Position numbers and translations under genes: made by a program. A stretch of DNA of 64,000 bases from Arthrobacter endolithicus (GTDB lineage: Bacteria; Actinomycetota; Actinomycetes; Actinomycetales; Micrococcaceae), in assembly GCF_026627425.1 (NCBI RefSeq), contig NZ_JAPNLH010000010.1, positions 1 to 64,000 on the forward strand. The letters are read 5' to 3'. Below, piece after piece: positions 1 to 8,600 of this stretch; within the stretch, counting starts at the first letter, position 1; each line of letters opens with the position of its first letter. The notes under the pieces are model-generated. The model was not told the DNA's origin, searched no databases, and saw only the letters and a program-made list of their open reading frames with translations.

Positions 1-369
1 CGGTAGAGGAATCAAGATCTAGATAATCTGATTCTCTCCCAAGGCCCTCACCTCAACCGAAACAACCTCCAGCCGCGGACTCCTCACGCGGCAGCCCCGA
101 CTACACTCTCAATTCTGAAGAGCCATTAAAAGCTCCGAACGGCCAGCCGGAGCCGATAATTGAGCCGATGGCGGCAAAGAGCAAACCGATCGGACCGAGA
201 TGGCGTTTGAGTTTCACTTCCGGACGGCTGGTGGTGGTTGCCGTGTTGTCCTGCATCTTCGGCTCCTGCCTCGGTGAACCCCGATCCCGGCACTCTCACG
301 CGGGATCCGTTTGGCAAGAGCATTGTCGGCGGAAGCCGCTGAGACAAAGAAGCGCTATCGCTAGAACGC
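1..369. other. Leading segment without a recognisable gene
   Basis: Short open frames on both strands here have Ser/Arg/Pro-rich compositions typical of out-of-frame high-GC DNA and no family resemblance. I see no coding gene or RNA gene. It is probably the upstream intergenic region of sigR and the end of whatever lies left of the window. Confidence 0.4.
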
Positions 370-395
370 GGAATACGAGGAGGCGCCTACTGGTT
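370..395 (+). promoter_or_regulatory. SigR-type promoter of sigR
   Basis: GGAAT (370-374), exactly 18 nt, then GTT (393-395) matches the consensus for SigR/SigH-class sigma factors (GGAAT-N18-GTT). Transcription would begin near 402, leaving a leader of about 25 nt with a purine-rich GGGGAAGGA ribosome site before the ATG at 428. It implies positive autoregulation of sigR, as known in Streptomyces and mycobacteria. Confidence 0.75.
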
Positions 396-427
396 GAAGC
401 TAGCAAGACCAACATGGGGAAGGACCA

Positions 428-1330
428 ATGAGCACCTTACTTTTAGCGGCCCCGCCCACCGTCGGCCTGTGGCAGGGACCAATTCGGCAGACAACCGCAC
501 AGCCGGTACCAGTAGACTTGGCCCTGATGAATAGCACCGAGCATGCCGACACGCTGGCCACCGGAGACGATGCGGAAACGGCTCCCGAGCTGACTCCTGC
601 GCAGCTGGCCGAGGGGTCCGTCGATGTCGCCACGGAGACGGCGGCCGCGCGCCGCATCCGGTTCGAACGCGACGCCATGCAGTACGTGGATCAGTTGTAT
701 TCAGCGGCCATGCGGATGGCCCGAAACCCCTCGGACGCCGAGGACCTGGTGCAGGAGGCCTACACCAAAGCGTTTTCCGCGTTCCACCAATACCGCCCCG
801 GGACCAATCTCAAGGCGTGGTTGTACCGTATCCTCACCAACACTTACATCAACCTTTACCGCAAACGCCAGCGGGAGCCATTGCAGTCCAATTCGGACCA
901 GGTGGAGGACTGGCAGCTGGCAAGGGCCGAGTCACATACTTCCCGCGGGCTGCGCTCGGCCGAGGCTGAGGCGATGGACCATCTGCCGGACAATGATGTG
1001 AAACGTGCGCTGCAGTCCATCCCGGAGGAGTTCAGACTGGCAGTCTATTTTGCAGACGTTGAGGGTTTTGCGTACAAAGAGATCTCGGAAATCATGAACA
1101 CGCCGATCGGCACCGTTATGTCCCGGCTGCACCGCGGGCGCAAACTGCTGCGGGACATGCTTGCCGATTATGCGCAGGAGCGCGGCTTCCGTGCAAATGG
1201 TCCCGATTCGGCAGGTAAAACTGCGACCGCGGACGCCCAGAGCGCAAATACCGTTGCGGCCTCACCCGCCGTTGCGCCGGTGAACACCGTCAGCGGTACG
1301 GGAAGTAATGATCAGGAGAAAAGTAAATGA
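428..1330 (+). CDS. sigR: ECF sigma factor SigR/SigH, thiol-oxidative stress response
   Basis: Group IV sigma factor. Region 2 is visible as [20 protein letters not shown] followed by [14 protein letters not shown], then [20 protein letters not shown]; region 4 as [20 protein letters not shown] and [17 protein letters not shown], all close to Streptomyces SigR. About 77 residues precede region 2, against about 30 in ordinary SigR, resembling the long unstable SigR' isoform. The ATG has a strong GGGGAAGGA site; a later in-frame ATG (527) has only a weak one. The stop overlaps the anti-sigma gene by ATGA, so the two are translationally coupled. The C-terminal 50 residues are Ala/Thr/Asn-rich and probably disordered. 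Confidence 0.95.
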   Translation: MSTLLLAAPPTVGLWQGPIRQTTAQPVPVDLALMNSTEHADTLATGDDAETAPELTPAQLAEGSVDVATETAAARRIRFERDAMQYVDQLYSAAMRMARNPSDAEDLVQEAYTKAFSAFHQYRPGTNLKAWLYRILTNTYINLYRKRQREPLQSNSDQVEDWQLARAESHTSRGLRSAEAEAMDHLPDNDVKRALQSIPEEFRLAVYFADVEGFAYKEISEIMNTPIGTVMSRLHRGRKLLRDMLADYAQERGFRANGPDSAGKTATADAQSANTVAASPAVAPVNTVSGTGSNDQEKSK

Positions 1331-1587
1331 GCGACTGCCGGAGTTTAGGTGATTGCGACGACTCGCGCATGGTGCGGATCTATGAATATCTGGACGGTGC
1401 GCTGTCCTGTGACGACTTGGCCGAAATCAAGCAGCACCTGGACGGCTGCCCGGACTGTGCTCAGGATTATGACTTGGAGTGTGTGATCCGTACCGTGGTC
1501 AGGCGCTCCTGTAAGGAAGCGGCGCCGGAAAACCTCAAGGCCGCCATCCTGGAAAGAATCCACGGCAGCCGGGCCGCCCAAGTCTAG
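1327..1587 (+). CDS. rsrA: Zinc-binding redox anti-sigma factor RsrA
   Basis: An 86-residue ZAS-family anti-sigma factor. It carries H37-x3-C41-x2-C44 (HLDGCPDC) with an upstream C10 and a downstream C62, closely matching the zinc and disulfide cysteine layout of Streptomyces RsrA (C11, H37, C41, C44, C61/62). In that family oxidation forms a disulfide, releases zinc and frees SigR. Translation is coupled to sigR by the ATGA overlap. Its stop codon shares the palindrome CTAG with the stop of the convergent globin gene. Confidence 0.92.
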   Translation: MSDCRSLGDCDDSRMVRIYEYLDGALSCDDLAEIKQHLDGCPDCAQDYDLECVIRTVVRRSCKEAAPENLKAAILERIHGSRAAQV

Positions 1588-2075
1588 CGGGCACTGTCCG
1601 GCTCGCCGCTGGAGCCGGAATCTTTGGGACGGGGCTTAGGGGCAGCCGCGGGCTGGAAGGCCGCGGGTTTGATCGAGCCGATGGTCGTGAAATCGCTGGG
1701 ACTTTTTCCGCGGACTCTGCGGTGGATGGAACCGGCTATCCTGGCTGCTTGGAGTTTTGCCAACTCTGCTTTTTCGCCGGCATAGAGATCGTCCACTGTG
1801 CCGGTCCAGAGCTCAAGCCAGCGATCGAAGTGTCCTGCCGTAAGTTCCACCTTGGCATTGAGATCCAGGTGGATCGCCAGCGCGTTCCGTCGGTAGAGGC
1901 CGGCCCGGAACAGGACCGTTTCCCAGAAGTCAGCCATAATTGGCAGGTGCTGCTCCAGTTCCATCCGCGCGACATCCACAAAGACTGGTCCCAGCAGCTG
2001 ATCCGCGAAGGCCCGCTGGTAAAAGGTCCTGACGAGCAGGATGACGTCCGAGCGGTCGTACAGATCAGCCTTCAC
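1584..2075 (-). CDS. Group III truncated haemoglobin
   Basis: A 163-residue globin-like protein. The N-terminal VRTFYQRAFADQLLGPVF and a HFDRWLELW segment containing the likely proximal histidine (H82) are typical of group III (P-type) truncated globins. These bind haem; their physiological ligand and role in actinobacteria are unsettled, with peroxide or NO chemistry suggested for relatives. The last 35 residues are a Pro/Lys-rich tail beyond the globin fold. The ATG overlaps the stop of the short HTH gene upstream (ATGA), so the two are probably co-transcribed. It runs convergently into rsrA, sharing stop-codon bases. Confidence 0.85.
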   Translation of the reverse strand: MKADLYDRSDVILLVRTFYQRAFADQLLGPVFVDVARMELEQHLPIMADFWETVLFRAGLYRRNALAIHLDLNAKVELTAGHFDRWLELWTGTVDDLYAGEKAELAKLQAARIAGSIHRRVRGKSPSDFTTIGSIKPAAFQPAAAPKPRPKDSGSSGEPDSAR

Positions 2076-2281
2076 GGTTGGCTCCTGTCCGGGGCTTGGT
2101 GAAAAGCCCGGTAGCTCAATTGCGGCCGTCCGCGGCGGTGCGGGGCATTCTGGACGACTTCGCTGAGGGCGGCCCGGATCAATTCCTTGAGGTGGAACCG
2201 GATAGTGCTCAACTGCAGGTCCAGCCGGTCGGCAAGTTCGACCGCTGTCGCTGCTGTTCGGGAGGCTTCGGGTTGGGGCAC
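2072..2281 (-). CDS. Short winged-helix DNA-binding protein, apparently C-terminally truncated
   Basis: 69 residues from a GTG start. Residues 10-55 (AVELADRLDLQLSTIRFHLK then APHRRGRPQLSY) form a winged helix like the N-terminus of ArsR-like regulators, which are normally about 200-230 residues with a ligand or Fe-S C-terminal domain. Here the reading frame stops about 15 residues after the wing and overlaps the globin start by ATGA. Either a minimal DNA-binding protein controls the globin, or the C-terminal domain was lost by deletion. No sensor cysteines remain. Confidence 0.6.
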   Translation of the reverse strand: MPQPEASRTAATAVELADRLDLQLSTIRFHLKELIRAALSEVVQNAPHRRGRPQLSYRAFHQAPDRSQP

Positions 2282-2361
2282 GCGGTCAGTCTACGACTAG
2301 AAATGATGGTTCTCGATTCAATTCGGCAAATGGACTCCTCAGCGGCTTCGCGGGAAAAAGG

Positions 2362-2400
2362 AAACCTCCCAAACCAAATGGTTCAGGAGGTCTCTTTCAG
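2362..2400 (-). terminator. Rho-independent terminator behind bL37
   Basis: On the minus strand, ACCTCC and GGAGGT pair, with an inner AACC/GGTT helix, followed by a T-rich tract (CCTTTTTCCC). It lies just after the bL37 stop. Confidence 0.6.
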
Positions 2401-2415
2401 CCTTGAGCACAAGGG

Positions 2416-2490
2416 TTAAGCGTTGGGACGCTTACCGTGGTTTGCGCCGCCACGCTTCCGGTCACGACGCTTGCGTGCACGTTTGGACAT
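2416..2490 (-). CDS. 50S ribosomal protein bL37
   Basis: A 24-residue, highly basic peptide starting MSKRARKRRDRK and ending ANHGKRPNA. It matches the actinobacterial ribosomal protein bL37 first seen in the Mycobacterium smegmatis 50S structure. A GGGAGG ribosome site lies 6-7 nt before the ATG and a terminator follows, so it is a free-standing gene. It is too short for most gene callers. Confidence 0.88.
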   Translation of the reverse strand: MSKRARKRRDRKRGGANHGKRPNA

Positions 2491-2646
2491 AGCTGCCTCC
2501 CATCTTCTAAAACGATTTGGAAAAGATCCGCCCTCTAGTCTCCCACATGCCGTACGCGCTGACCTAACCGGTGTCCGCCGCCGTCGACCGTCCCGCACGG
2601 GGTGAATCGATAAGATCGAGGTACGTCCAGCCAAAGGAGTCCTGTT

Positions 2647-3612
2647 ATGCGTGCTGTGTTTGCCACCGCTATTTCCGCCGACGATCCCCTGTCCGGATTG
2701 GAGGTTGGCGAGCTCGACGACGTGGTCGGTCCGGCCGGCTGGGTCAAGGTCAGGTTAAAGACGTCAGCGCTGAACCATCACGATCTGTTTTCACTCCGAG
2801 GGATGGGACTGAGCGCCGATAAGCTGCCGATGGTTTTGGGATGCGACGGAGCCGGCGTCGACGATGAAGGATACGAGGTAATGGTGCATTCCGTGATCCC
2901 TACCGACGGTTGGCGCGGGGACGAGACGCTGGACCCCAAGCGCAGTCTGCTGTCCGAGCTGCATCCGGGGACGTTTGCCGATTATGTCTGGGTCCCTGCC
3001 GCAAATGTGCTGCCCAAACCGGCCGAATTGAGCTGGGAACAAGCAGGGTGCTTATCAACTGCGTGGCTGACCGCCTTCAAGATGCTCTTTTCGGTCTCGC
3101 CGGCCGGTCCTGGTTCCACCGTTCTGGTTCAAGGCTCCGGGGGCGGCGTGGCAACGGCCCTGATCGCGATGGCTGCGAAAGCGGGCTTCCGGGTCTGGGT
3201 GACCGGACGGACCGAGGCCAAACGGGCCGCAGCCCTGAGCCTGGGCGCGTCGGAAGCCTTCGAGTCCGGAGCGCGATTGCCCGAGCGCGTCGACGTGGTC
3301 TTTGACTCCGTAGGCCAGGCAACTTGGAATCATTCGCTGAAGAGCCTCAAGCCGGGAGGCGCCATTGTTACCTGCGGTGCGACCAGCGGCTCCAATCCGC
3401 CGGCGGAGCTGAGCAGGGTCTTTTTCACGCAGCTGAGGATTTTGGGATCCACCATGGGCAGCCGGTCAGAATTCCAGCGGCTGGCACAGTTCCTGGTCAG
3501 CTCCGGGGCCCGGCCAATGATTGATTCCGTGCTGCCGCTGGAGCGGGCCAGGGAAGGATTTGACCGGATGCTCAGCGGAGAGGTCCACGGAAAGATTGTG
3601 TTCCAACACTGA
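2647..3612 (+). CDS. Zinc-binding-dehydrogenase-like (MDR family) oxidoreductase
   Basis: 321 residues with the MDR superfamily layout: an N-terminal GroES-like domain (SALNHHDLFSLRGMG, VLGCDGAG) and a C-terminal Rossmann domain with the nucleotide motif QGSGGGVATALIAMAAKAG near residue 160. The zinc-ligand cysteines of alcohol dehydrogenases are missing, which points to a quinone-reductase-like NADPH enzyme. Substrate unknown. An AAAGGAG site is 8 nt before the ATG. It stands alone between bL37 and a GNAT gene. Confidence 0.85.
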   Translation: MRAVFATAISADDPLSGLEVGELDDVVGPAGWVKVRLKTSALNHHDLFSLRGMGLSADKLPMVLGCDGAGVDDEGYEVMVHSVIPTDGWRGDETLDPKRSLLSELHPGTFADYVWVPAANVLPKPAELSWEQAGCLSTAWLTAFKMLFSVSPAGPGSTVLVQGSGGGVATALIAMAAKAGFRVWVTGRTEAKRAAALSLGASEAFESGARLPERVDVVFDSVGQATWNHSLKSLKPGGAIVTCGATSGSNPPAELSRVFFTQLRILGSTMGSRSEFQRLAQFLVSSGARPMIDSVLPLERAREGFDRMLSGEVHGKIVFQH

Positions 3613-3693
3613 GAGCGCACGCGCTGGGCGGTTGTCTGCGCCGAGAAGAGCTGGACGGTTGTTTCCCCAGCGAAGAAGTGCAAGGCTCTGGGT

Positions 3694-4008
3694 ATGAGCA
3701 CGGATGCCAGCACGGACGTTTCCATGGACCGCCGGGACGACCGGAAGCACTATGAGGCGCTCGTCGGCGCAGAGCCTGCGGTGACCATCAGCTACTTGGA
3801 GCGCCCGGAAAGCGTCGACTTTGTGTACACGGAAACCGTGGAGAAGTTCCAAGGTCAGGGGCTGGCGACGAAGCTTGCGCTTTTTGCCCTGCAGGATGCC
3901 GTCAGCCGGGGAAAGCGGATCATCCCGCACTGTGCTTTTGTTGCCGATATTGTCAGCAGCCGCGAGGAATATGAAGGCAAGGTCGATTGGCCAGGGACAG
4001 GCGCCTAG
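3694..4008 (+). CDS. YjdJ-type GNAT N-acetyltransferase
   Basis: 104 residues. SVDFVYTETVEKFQGQGLAT holds the acetyl-CoA-binding Q/RxxGxG loop of small GNATs, and the ending IIPHCAFVADIVSSREEY is typical of the single-domain YjdJ/GTLF branch. Acceptor unknown. The ribosome site is weak; a second ATG ten codons in could be used. It lies between an oxidoreductase and the Rieske gene with no overlap. Confidence 0.8.
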   Translation: MSTDASTDVSMDRRDDRKHYEALVGAEPAVTISYLERPESVDFVYTETVEKFQGQGLATKLALFALQDAVSRGKRIIPHCAFVADIVSSREEYEGKVDWPGTGA

Positions 4009-4086
4009 TTCGCATATTCACCGGGTGCAGGCGAAGCTACGCAGCAGGACCAGTAAGTACCGAAGGTAGTAAAGGCAGGAGAAACC

Positions 4087-4965
4087 GTGAAAACGCTTCC
4101 GCTGTTGAACGCCGTTGACCGTCTGGAGAACCTGAAAGCGCTGGACCCGGTGGCCGGAGCCGTCCGGGATCTGGTGAACCGGGCTGTCCGGCCGCGGTGG
4201 TTGCGGGATGTATTGCACGGAGTCCCACTGGGCCACCCGTTACATCCATTGCTGGTGCAGGTACCCATGGGCGCGTGGATCAGCGCGGCCGTGCTCGACT
4301 GCCTGCCCGGTGGTGCTCCTGCTGCTACCTCGTTGGTAGCAGTCGGGCTCAGCACAGCGGGGCCATCAGCGCTGGCAGGTTATGTGGACTTCTCCACGCT
4401 CCATGAACAGCAGCAGCGTGTCGGCGTGCTGCACTCCGCTGCCAATCTGTCCGCCGTCGGCCTCTACACGGGATCCTTGCTGCAACGCCTCCGCGGCAGA
4501 TCGCGAAGCGGGAAGGTGCTCGGGTTTGCCGGTCTTGCCGTCGTGATGGCCGGCGGCTGGCTGGGTGGGCATTTGGCTTTCCGGCAGGCCGCCGGCGCTA
4601 ACCACGCCGAGGATGTTCCGCACCTGGTCCGCCCCGGTTGGCAGCCACTGGTGCGTCTGGACGAACTCACCGAGGGCAAAATGGAGCGCCGGATGCTCAG
4701 CACTGTTCCGTTACTGGTCCTGCGGACAGGGCAGGACGGGGTGCATGTTCTGTCGGACACCTGCAGCCACCTCTCCGGACCGCTAAGCGAAGGGAAGCTG
4801 CAAAACGCTGACGGGGCGGCCTGCGTCGTGTGTCCGTGGCACACGAGCGTTTTTTCCCTTGTTACCGGTGAGGTCGTGCACGGCCCGGCTACCTCACCGC
4901 AACCTGTCTTCCAAACGCGCGTCATTGACGGCACAGTGGAAGTCTGCCTGCCGGAAGCAGGCTAG
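4087..4965 (+). CDS. DUF2231 membrane protein fused to a Rieske [2Fe-2S] domain
   Basis: 292 residues from a GTG with an AGGAG site. The N-terminal half is a DUF2231-type membrane domain (GHPLHPLLVQVPMGAWISAA plus further hydrophobic helices to about residue 170). The C-terminal 105 residues are a Rieske domain: CSH in DTCSHLSGPLSEG and CPWH in VVCPWHTSVF, the two Cys-x-His pairs that bind the cluster. A membrane-anchored electron carrier is implied, partner unknown. The stop shares a CTAG with the stop of the convergent SGNH-like gene. Confidence 0.85.
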   Translation: MKTLPLLNAVDRLENLKALDPVAGAVRDLVNRAVRPRWLRDVLHGVPLGHPLHPLLVQVPMGAWISAAVLDCLPGGAPAATSLVAVGLSTAGPSALAGYVDFSTLHEQQQRVGVLHSAANLSAVGLYTGSLLQRLRGRSRSGKVLGFAGLAVVMAGGWLGGHLAFRQAAGANHAEDVPHLVRPGWQPLVRLDELTEGKMERRMLSTVPLLVLRTGQDGVHVLSDTCSHLSGPLSEGKLQNADGAACVVCPWHTSVFSLVTGEVVHGPATSPQPVFQTRVIDGTVEVCLPEAG

Positions 4966-5561
4966 AGGGCTTCGGGGATGTTAAGCCACTGATACCAGCC
5001 GCGGTGCAGGACCAGCCACGCCATCAGACCGTAGCCGGCCTGCCCTGGCATGCCGCCATTCGCGGCCAGATCGGTGCGCCACTGCTCGTGATTCTGCAGC
5101 GGGGAGAACGTATCCACGTACCGGTGCTTGCGGCGGGTGGTGACGTCTGCAAAGGCCGTGTTGAGCTCCGCCAGTTTCTTGTTCAGGGCCGGGTCAAGGC
5201 TGGGCGGGGGGCCGACGACGAAGGCCGGGATGCTCAGTTGGGCGGCGCCATCGAGAATGTTTGCCAGGTTTAGCCGGCTGCGGGCCGTGGACAGACCAAA
5301 GTCAATGTCGCGGCCGGAGAGTCCGATGACCAGCCGGTTTTCGTGAAAGTCGTCAAAGCGCCGATCGCACTCCTGCCGCCAGCGCGCGGCCAGCGCCTCG
5401 GTGCCTTCCTGCGGGCTCGCCAGCGGATACGCCTCTAGGGAGATCCCCTCCTGCGGGGTGCGGGCCAGCACACGGCCGAGCCAGCCCAGCGCACGGGGAT
5501 CGCCCACGCCCGCAATGAGCTCATCTCCGACCGCGGCAATCCGCAGTTTCCTGTCCTCCAC
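4962..5561 (-). CDS. SGNH/GDSL-hydrolase-like protein lacking catalytic residues
   Basis: 199 residues from the chosen GTG, which follows GAAAGG by about 6 nt; an upstream ATG at 5633 directly abuts a hairpin and has no ribosome site. The fold is suggested by RIAAVGDELIAGVGDPRALG at the N-terminus (block I of GDSL hydrolases), a central IGLSGRDID and a C-terminal PGQAGYGLMAWL. The nucleophile position reads Glu (GDEL, not GDSL), and the usual DxxH near the C-terminus reads NGGM. It may be a non-enzymatic relative. It lies just downstream of kgd on the same strand. Confidence 0.7.
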   Translation of the reverse strand: MEDRKLRIAAVGDELIAGVGDPRALGWLGRVLARTPQEGISLEAYPLASPQEGTEALAARWRQECDRRFDDFHENRLVIGLSGRDIDFGLSTARSRLNLANILDGAAQLSIPAFVVGPPPSLDPALNKKLAELNTAFADVTTRRKHRYVDTFSPLQNHEQWRTDLAANGGMPGQAGYGLMAWLVLHRGWYQWLNIPEAL

Positions 5562-5634
5562 TATTGACCTTTCATGTGCTGCGTTAGGAACTGCCGTGAC
5601 GGTAGATGCCCCGGTGCTGGATGTTACTGCCATA

Positions 5635-5671
5635 GCGGATGTCCGGTCTGCAGTGCAGGCCGGACATCCGC
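5635..5671. terminator. Perfect 12-bp hairpin between kgd and the SGNH-like gene
   Basis: GCGGATGTCCGG (5635-5646) and CCGGACATCCGC (5660-5671) are perfect complements; the 13-nt loop can add a small CTGC/GCAG helix. There is no T-run on either side. It probably marks the 3' end of the kgd transcript or stabilises it. Confidence 0.55.
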
Positions 5672-5679
5672 GGTTGGTA

Positions 5680-8600
5680 CTACTGGCGTTCGAACGCTTT
5701 CTTCAGCAGGAGAGCCTGCTCGACGGCATGTCGCTTTGCTGACCCGGTGGCCGTTGAGGCCGAGGCAGGCCGGGATACCAGACGCAGCTTGCGGTCCAGT
5801 TTCGGCGCCAGGTTCAGACCCATGAACGGCCATGGTCCCTGGTTGGCGGGCTCATCCTGCGCCCAGACAATGTCGGCGTTCGGGTACTTGGCGAGCTCGG
5901 CACGAATCTCTGCCAACGGCAACGGATACAGCTGCTCCACCCGGATAATCGCAGATTTGCTGTCCTGCGCTTTCTGCCGGGCCGACAGCAGATCGTAGTA
6001 CAGCCGCCCGGAGACGAGGACCACGCGTTCGACGGCGTTGCCATCCTGCACTGCCTCGTCACCGATGATCGGGCGGAAGCTGCCCGCAGTGAAGTCCTCC
6101 ACGGCCGATGCGGCTGCCTTCAGGCGCAGCAGCTGCTTGGGGGTAAAGACAATCAGAGGTTTGCGCGGCTTGCTGTATGCCTGGCGGCGCAACAGATGGA
6201 AATGCGAGGCGGGAGTCGTCGGGTTGGCGACGATCATGTTTTCCTCCGCGCACATCTGCAGGTAGCGCTCGATCCTGGCTGACGAGTGGTCCGGACCCTG
6301 ACCTTCGTAGCCGTGCGGCAACAGCAGCACCAGGGAGGAACGCTGGCCCCACTTCTGCTCGGCCGAGGAAATGAATTCGTCCACGACCGTCTGGGCGCCG
6401 TTGGCGAAGTCGCCGAACTGGGCCTCCCAGATGACGAGGGCGTCCGGGCGCTCCACCGAGTAGCCGTATTCAAAGGCCATGGCGGCGTATTCGGACAATA
6501 ACGAATCGTAGATCCACAGTTTCGCCTGTGAATCGCTCAGTTCGGTCAGCGGCGTCCATTCACTGCCGTTGGCGCGGTCGTGGAAGACAGCATGGCGCTG
6601 GACGAACGTGCCGCGGCGGGTGTCCTGACCTGCCATCCTGACAGGAACGCCCTCCATCAGCAGCGAGCCAAGGGCAGCGAGCTCGCCAAAGCCCCAGTCG
6701 ATGTTGCCTTCCCGGGACATCTGATCGCGCTTTTCCAGCAGCGCCTTGAGCTTCGGGTGGACTGTGAAGCCCTCCGGTACGCTCACGTGCGCGTGGCCGA
6801 TCTGCGCCAGTACCTCCGTGGTGATGGCCGTGGACTTCGGCGTGTTCACGCCGCCGTCGGCCTGCTGCGCGGAGGGCCGCTCCAGATCCGAGATTGCCTG
6901 CGAATCGTCGGTGATGATCGGGATGGGGGACGTCTGCGCGGCGTGGGTTTCCGCGAAGACGCGTTCCAGCCGCTCCTGGTAATCCCGCAGTAACTGCTCG
7001 GCCTCTTCCTCGGAAATGTCACCGCGGCCGATCAGGGCTTCGGTGTACAACCGGCGGACCGACCGCTTGGCCTCGATCAGGTTGTACATCAGGGGCTGCG
7101 TCATGGAGGGGTCGTCGCCCTCGTTGTGCCCACGACGCCGGTAGCAGACCATGTCGATGACGACGTCCTTGCGGAATTTCTGCTGGAACTGATAGGCCAG
7201 CTGAGCCACCCGCACGACTGCCTCTGGGTCATCGCCGTTGACGTGGAAAACCGGCGCCTGGATCATTTTCGCCACGTCGGTGGAGTACACCGACGAGCGC
7301 GACGACGACGGCGCGGTGGTGAATCCAACCTGGTTGTTCACCACGATGTGAATGGTTCCGCCGGTGCGGTAACCGCGCAGCTGGGACAAGTTCAGCGTTT
7401 CCGCGACAACGCCCTGCCCGGCGAAGGCGGCGTCTCCGTGCACCATGACCGGCAGCACGGGGAAGGCCTCGCCCCGATCGAGTCGGTCCTGCTTGGCGCG
7501 GACGATGCCTTCTATGACGCCGTCTGCGGCTTCCAAGTGGGACGGGTTCGCGGCCAGGTAGACCTTGGTGGTATTGCCGCTGTCCGAGGTGAAGGTGCCT
7601 TCAGTACCCAAATGGTACTTCACGTCCCCGGAGCCCTGCACACTGCGCGGATCCTGGGTTCCCTCAAATTCACGGAACACCTGCGCGTAGGTTTTGCCCG
7701 CAATGTTGGTGAGCACGTTCAGGCGGCCGCGGTGTGCCATTGCGATCGCCACCTCGTCCAGACCGTCGTCGGCAGCGTCGGAGATGATGCTGTCCAGCAG
7801 CGGAATCAGCGATTCGCCACCCTCCAAGGAGAAACGCTTCTGGCCGACGAACTTGGTCTGCAAAAAGGTCTCAAACGCCTCCGCCGCGTTGAGCTTGGAG
7901 ACAATCCTCAGCTGTTCTTCGCGGCTGGGCTTGGAATACGGGTGCTCCAGCTGGTCCTGGAACCAGTGGCGCTGGGCGGGATCCTGGATGTGCATGTATT
8001 CGATGCCCGTGGTGCGGCAGTAGGCATCGCGGAGCACGCCGAGGATGTCGCGGAATTTCAGCATCGGCTTGCCGCCAAAGCCGCCGGTGGGCCATTCGCG
8101 GTCCAGGTCCCACAGGGTCAGTCCGTAGGTCAGCACGTCCAGATCCGGGTGCTTGCGCTGGACATATTCCAGCGGATCTGTGTCCGCCATGAGGTGTCCG
8201 CGGACCCGGTAGGAGTGAATCAGCTGTTGGATCCGGGCCACCTTGTTGATCTGGTCGGCGGGATCGACCTGCAGGTCGTGGCTCCAGCGGACCGGCTCGT
8301 AGGGGATCCGCAGGGATTCGAAGATTTCGTCGTAGAAGTTCTGCTCACCCAGGAGCAGCTGCTGGACCAGCCGCAGGAACTCCCCGCTGCCGGCCCCCTG
8401 TATTACCCGGTGGTCATAGGTGGAGGTCAGCGTGAGGACTTTGCTGATGGCGTTCTGCGCCAGGATCTTGGCGCTGGTGCCCTGGAACTCGGCGGGGTAG
8501 TCAAGGGCGCCGACGCCGATAATGGCGGCCTGTCCCTTGGATAAGCGCGGCACCGAATGCACCGTGCCGATCCCCCCGGGGTTGGTTAGCGAGACCGTGG

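Noticed and set aside
5562-5633. Upstream ATG start for the SGNH-like gene
   Set aside because: It abuts the kgd-end hairpin with no ribosome site, while a GTG at 5561 follows GAAAGG and begins just before the conserved block.
7126-8544. 472-codon open frame opposite kgd
   Set aside because: It lies antisense to the thiamine-diphosphate and acyltransferase regions of Kgd; its His/Val/Asp-rich composition is that of a high-GC shadow frame and it has no recognisable motif.
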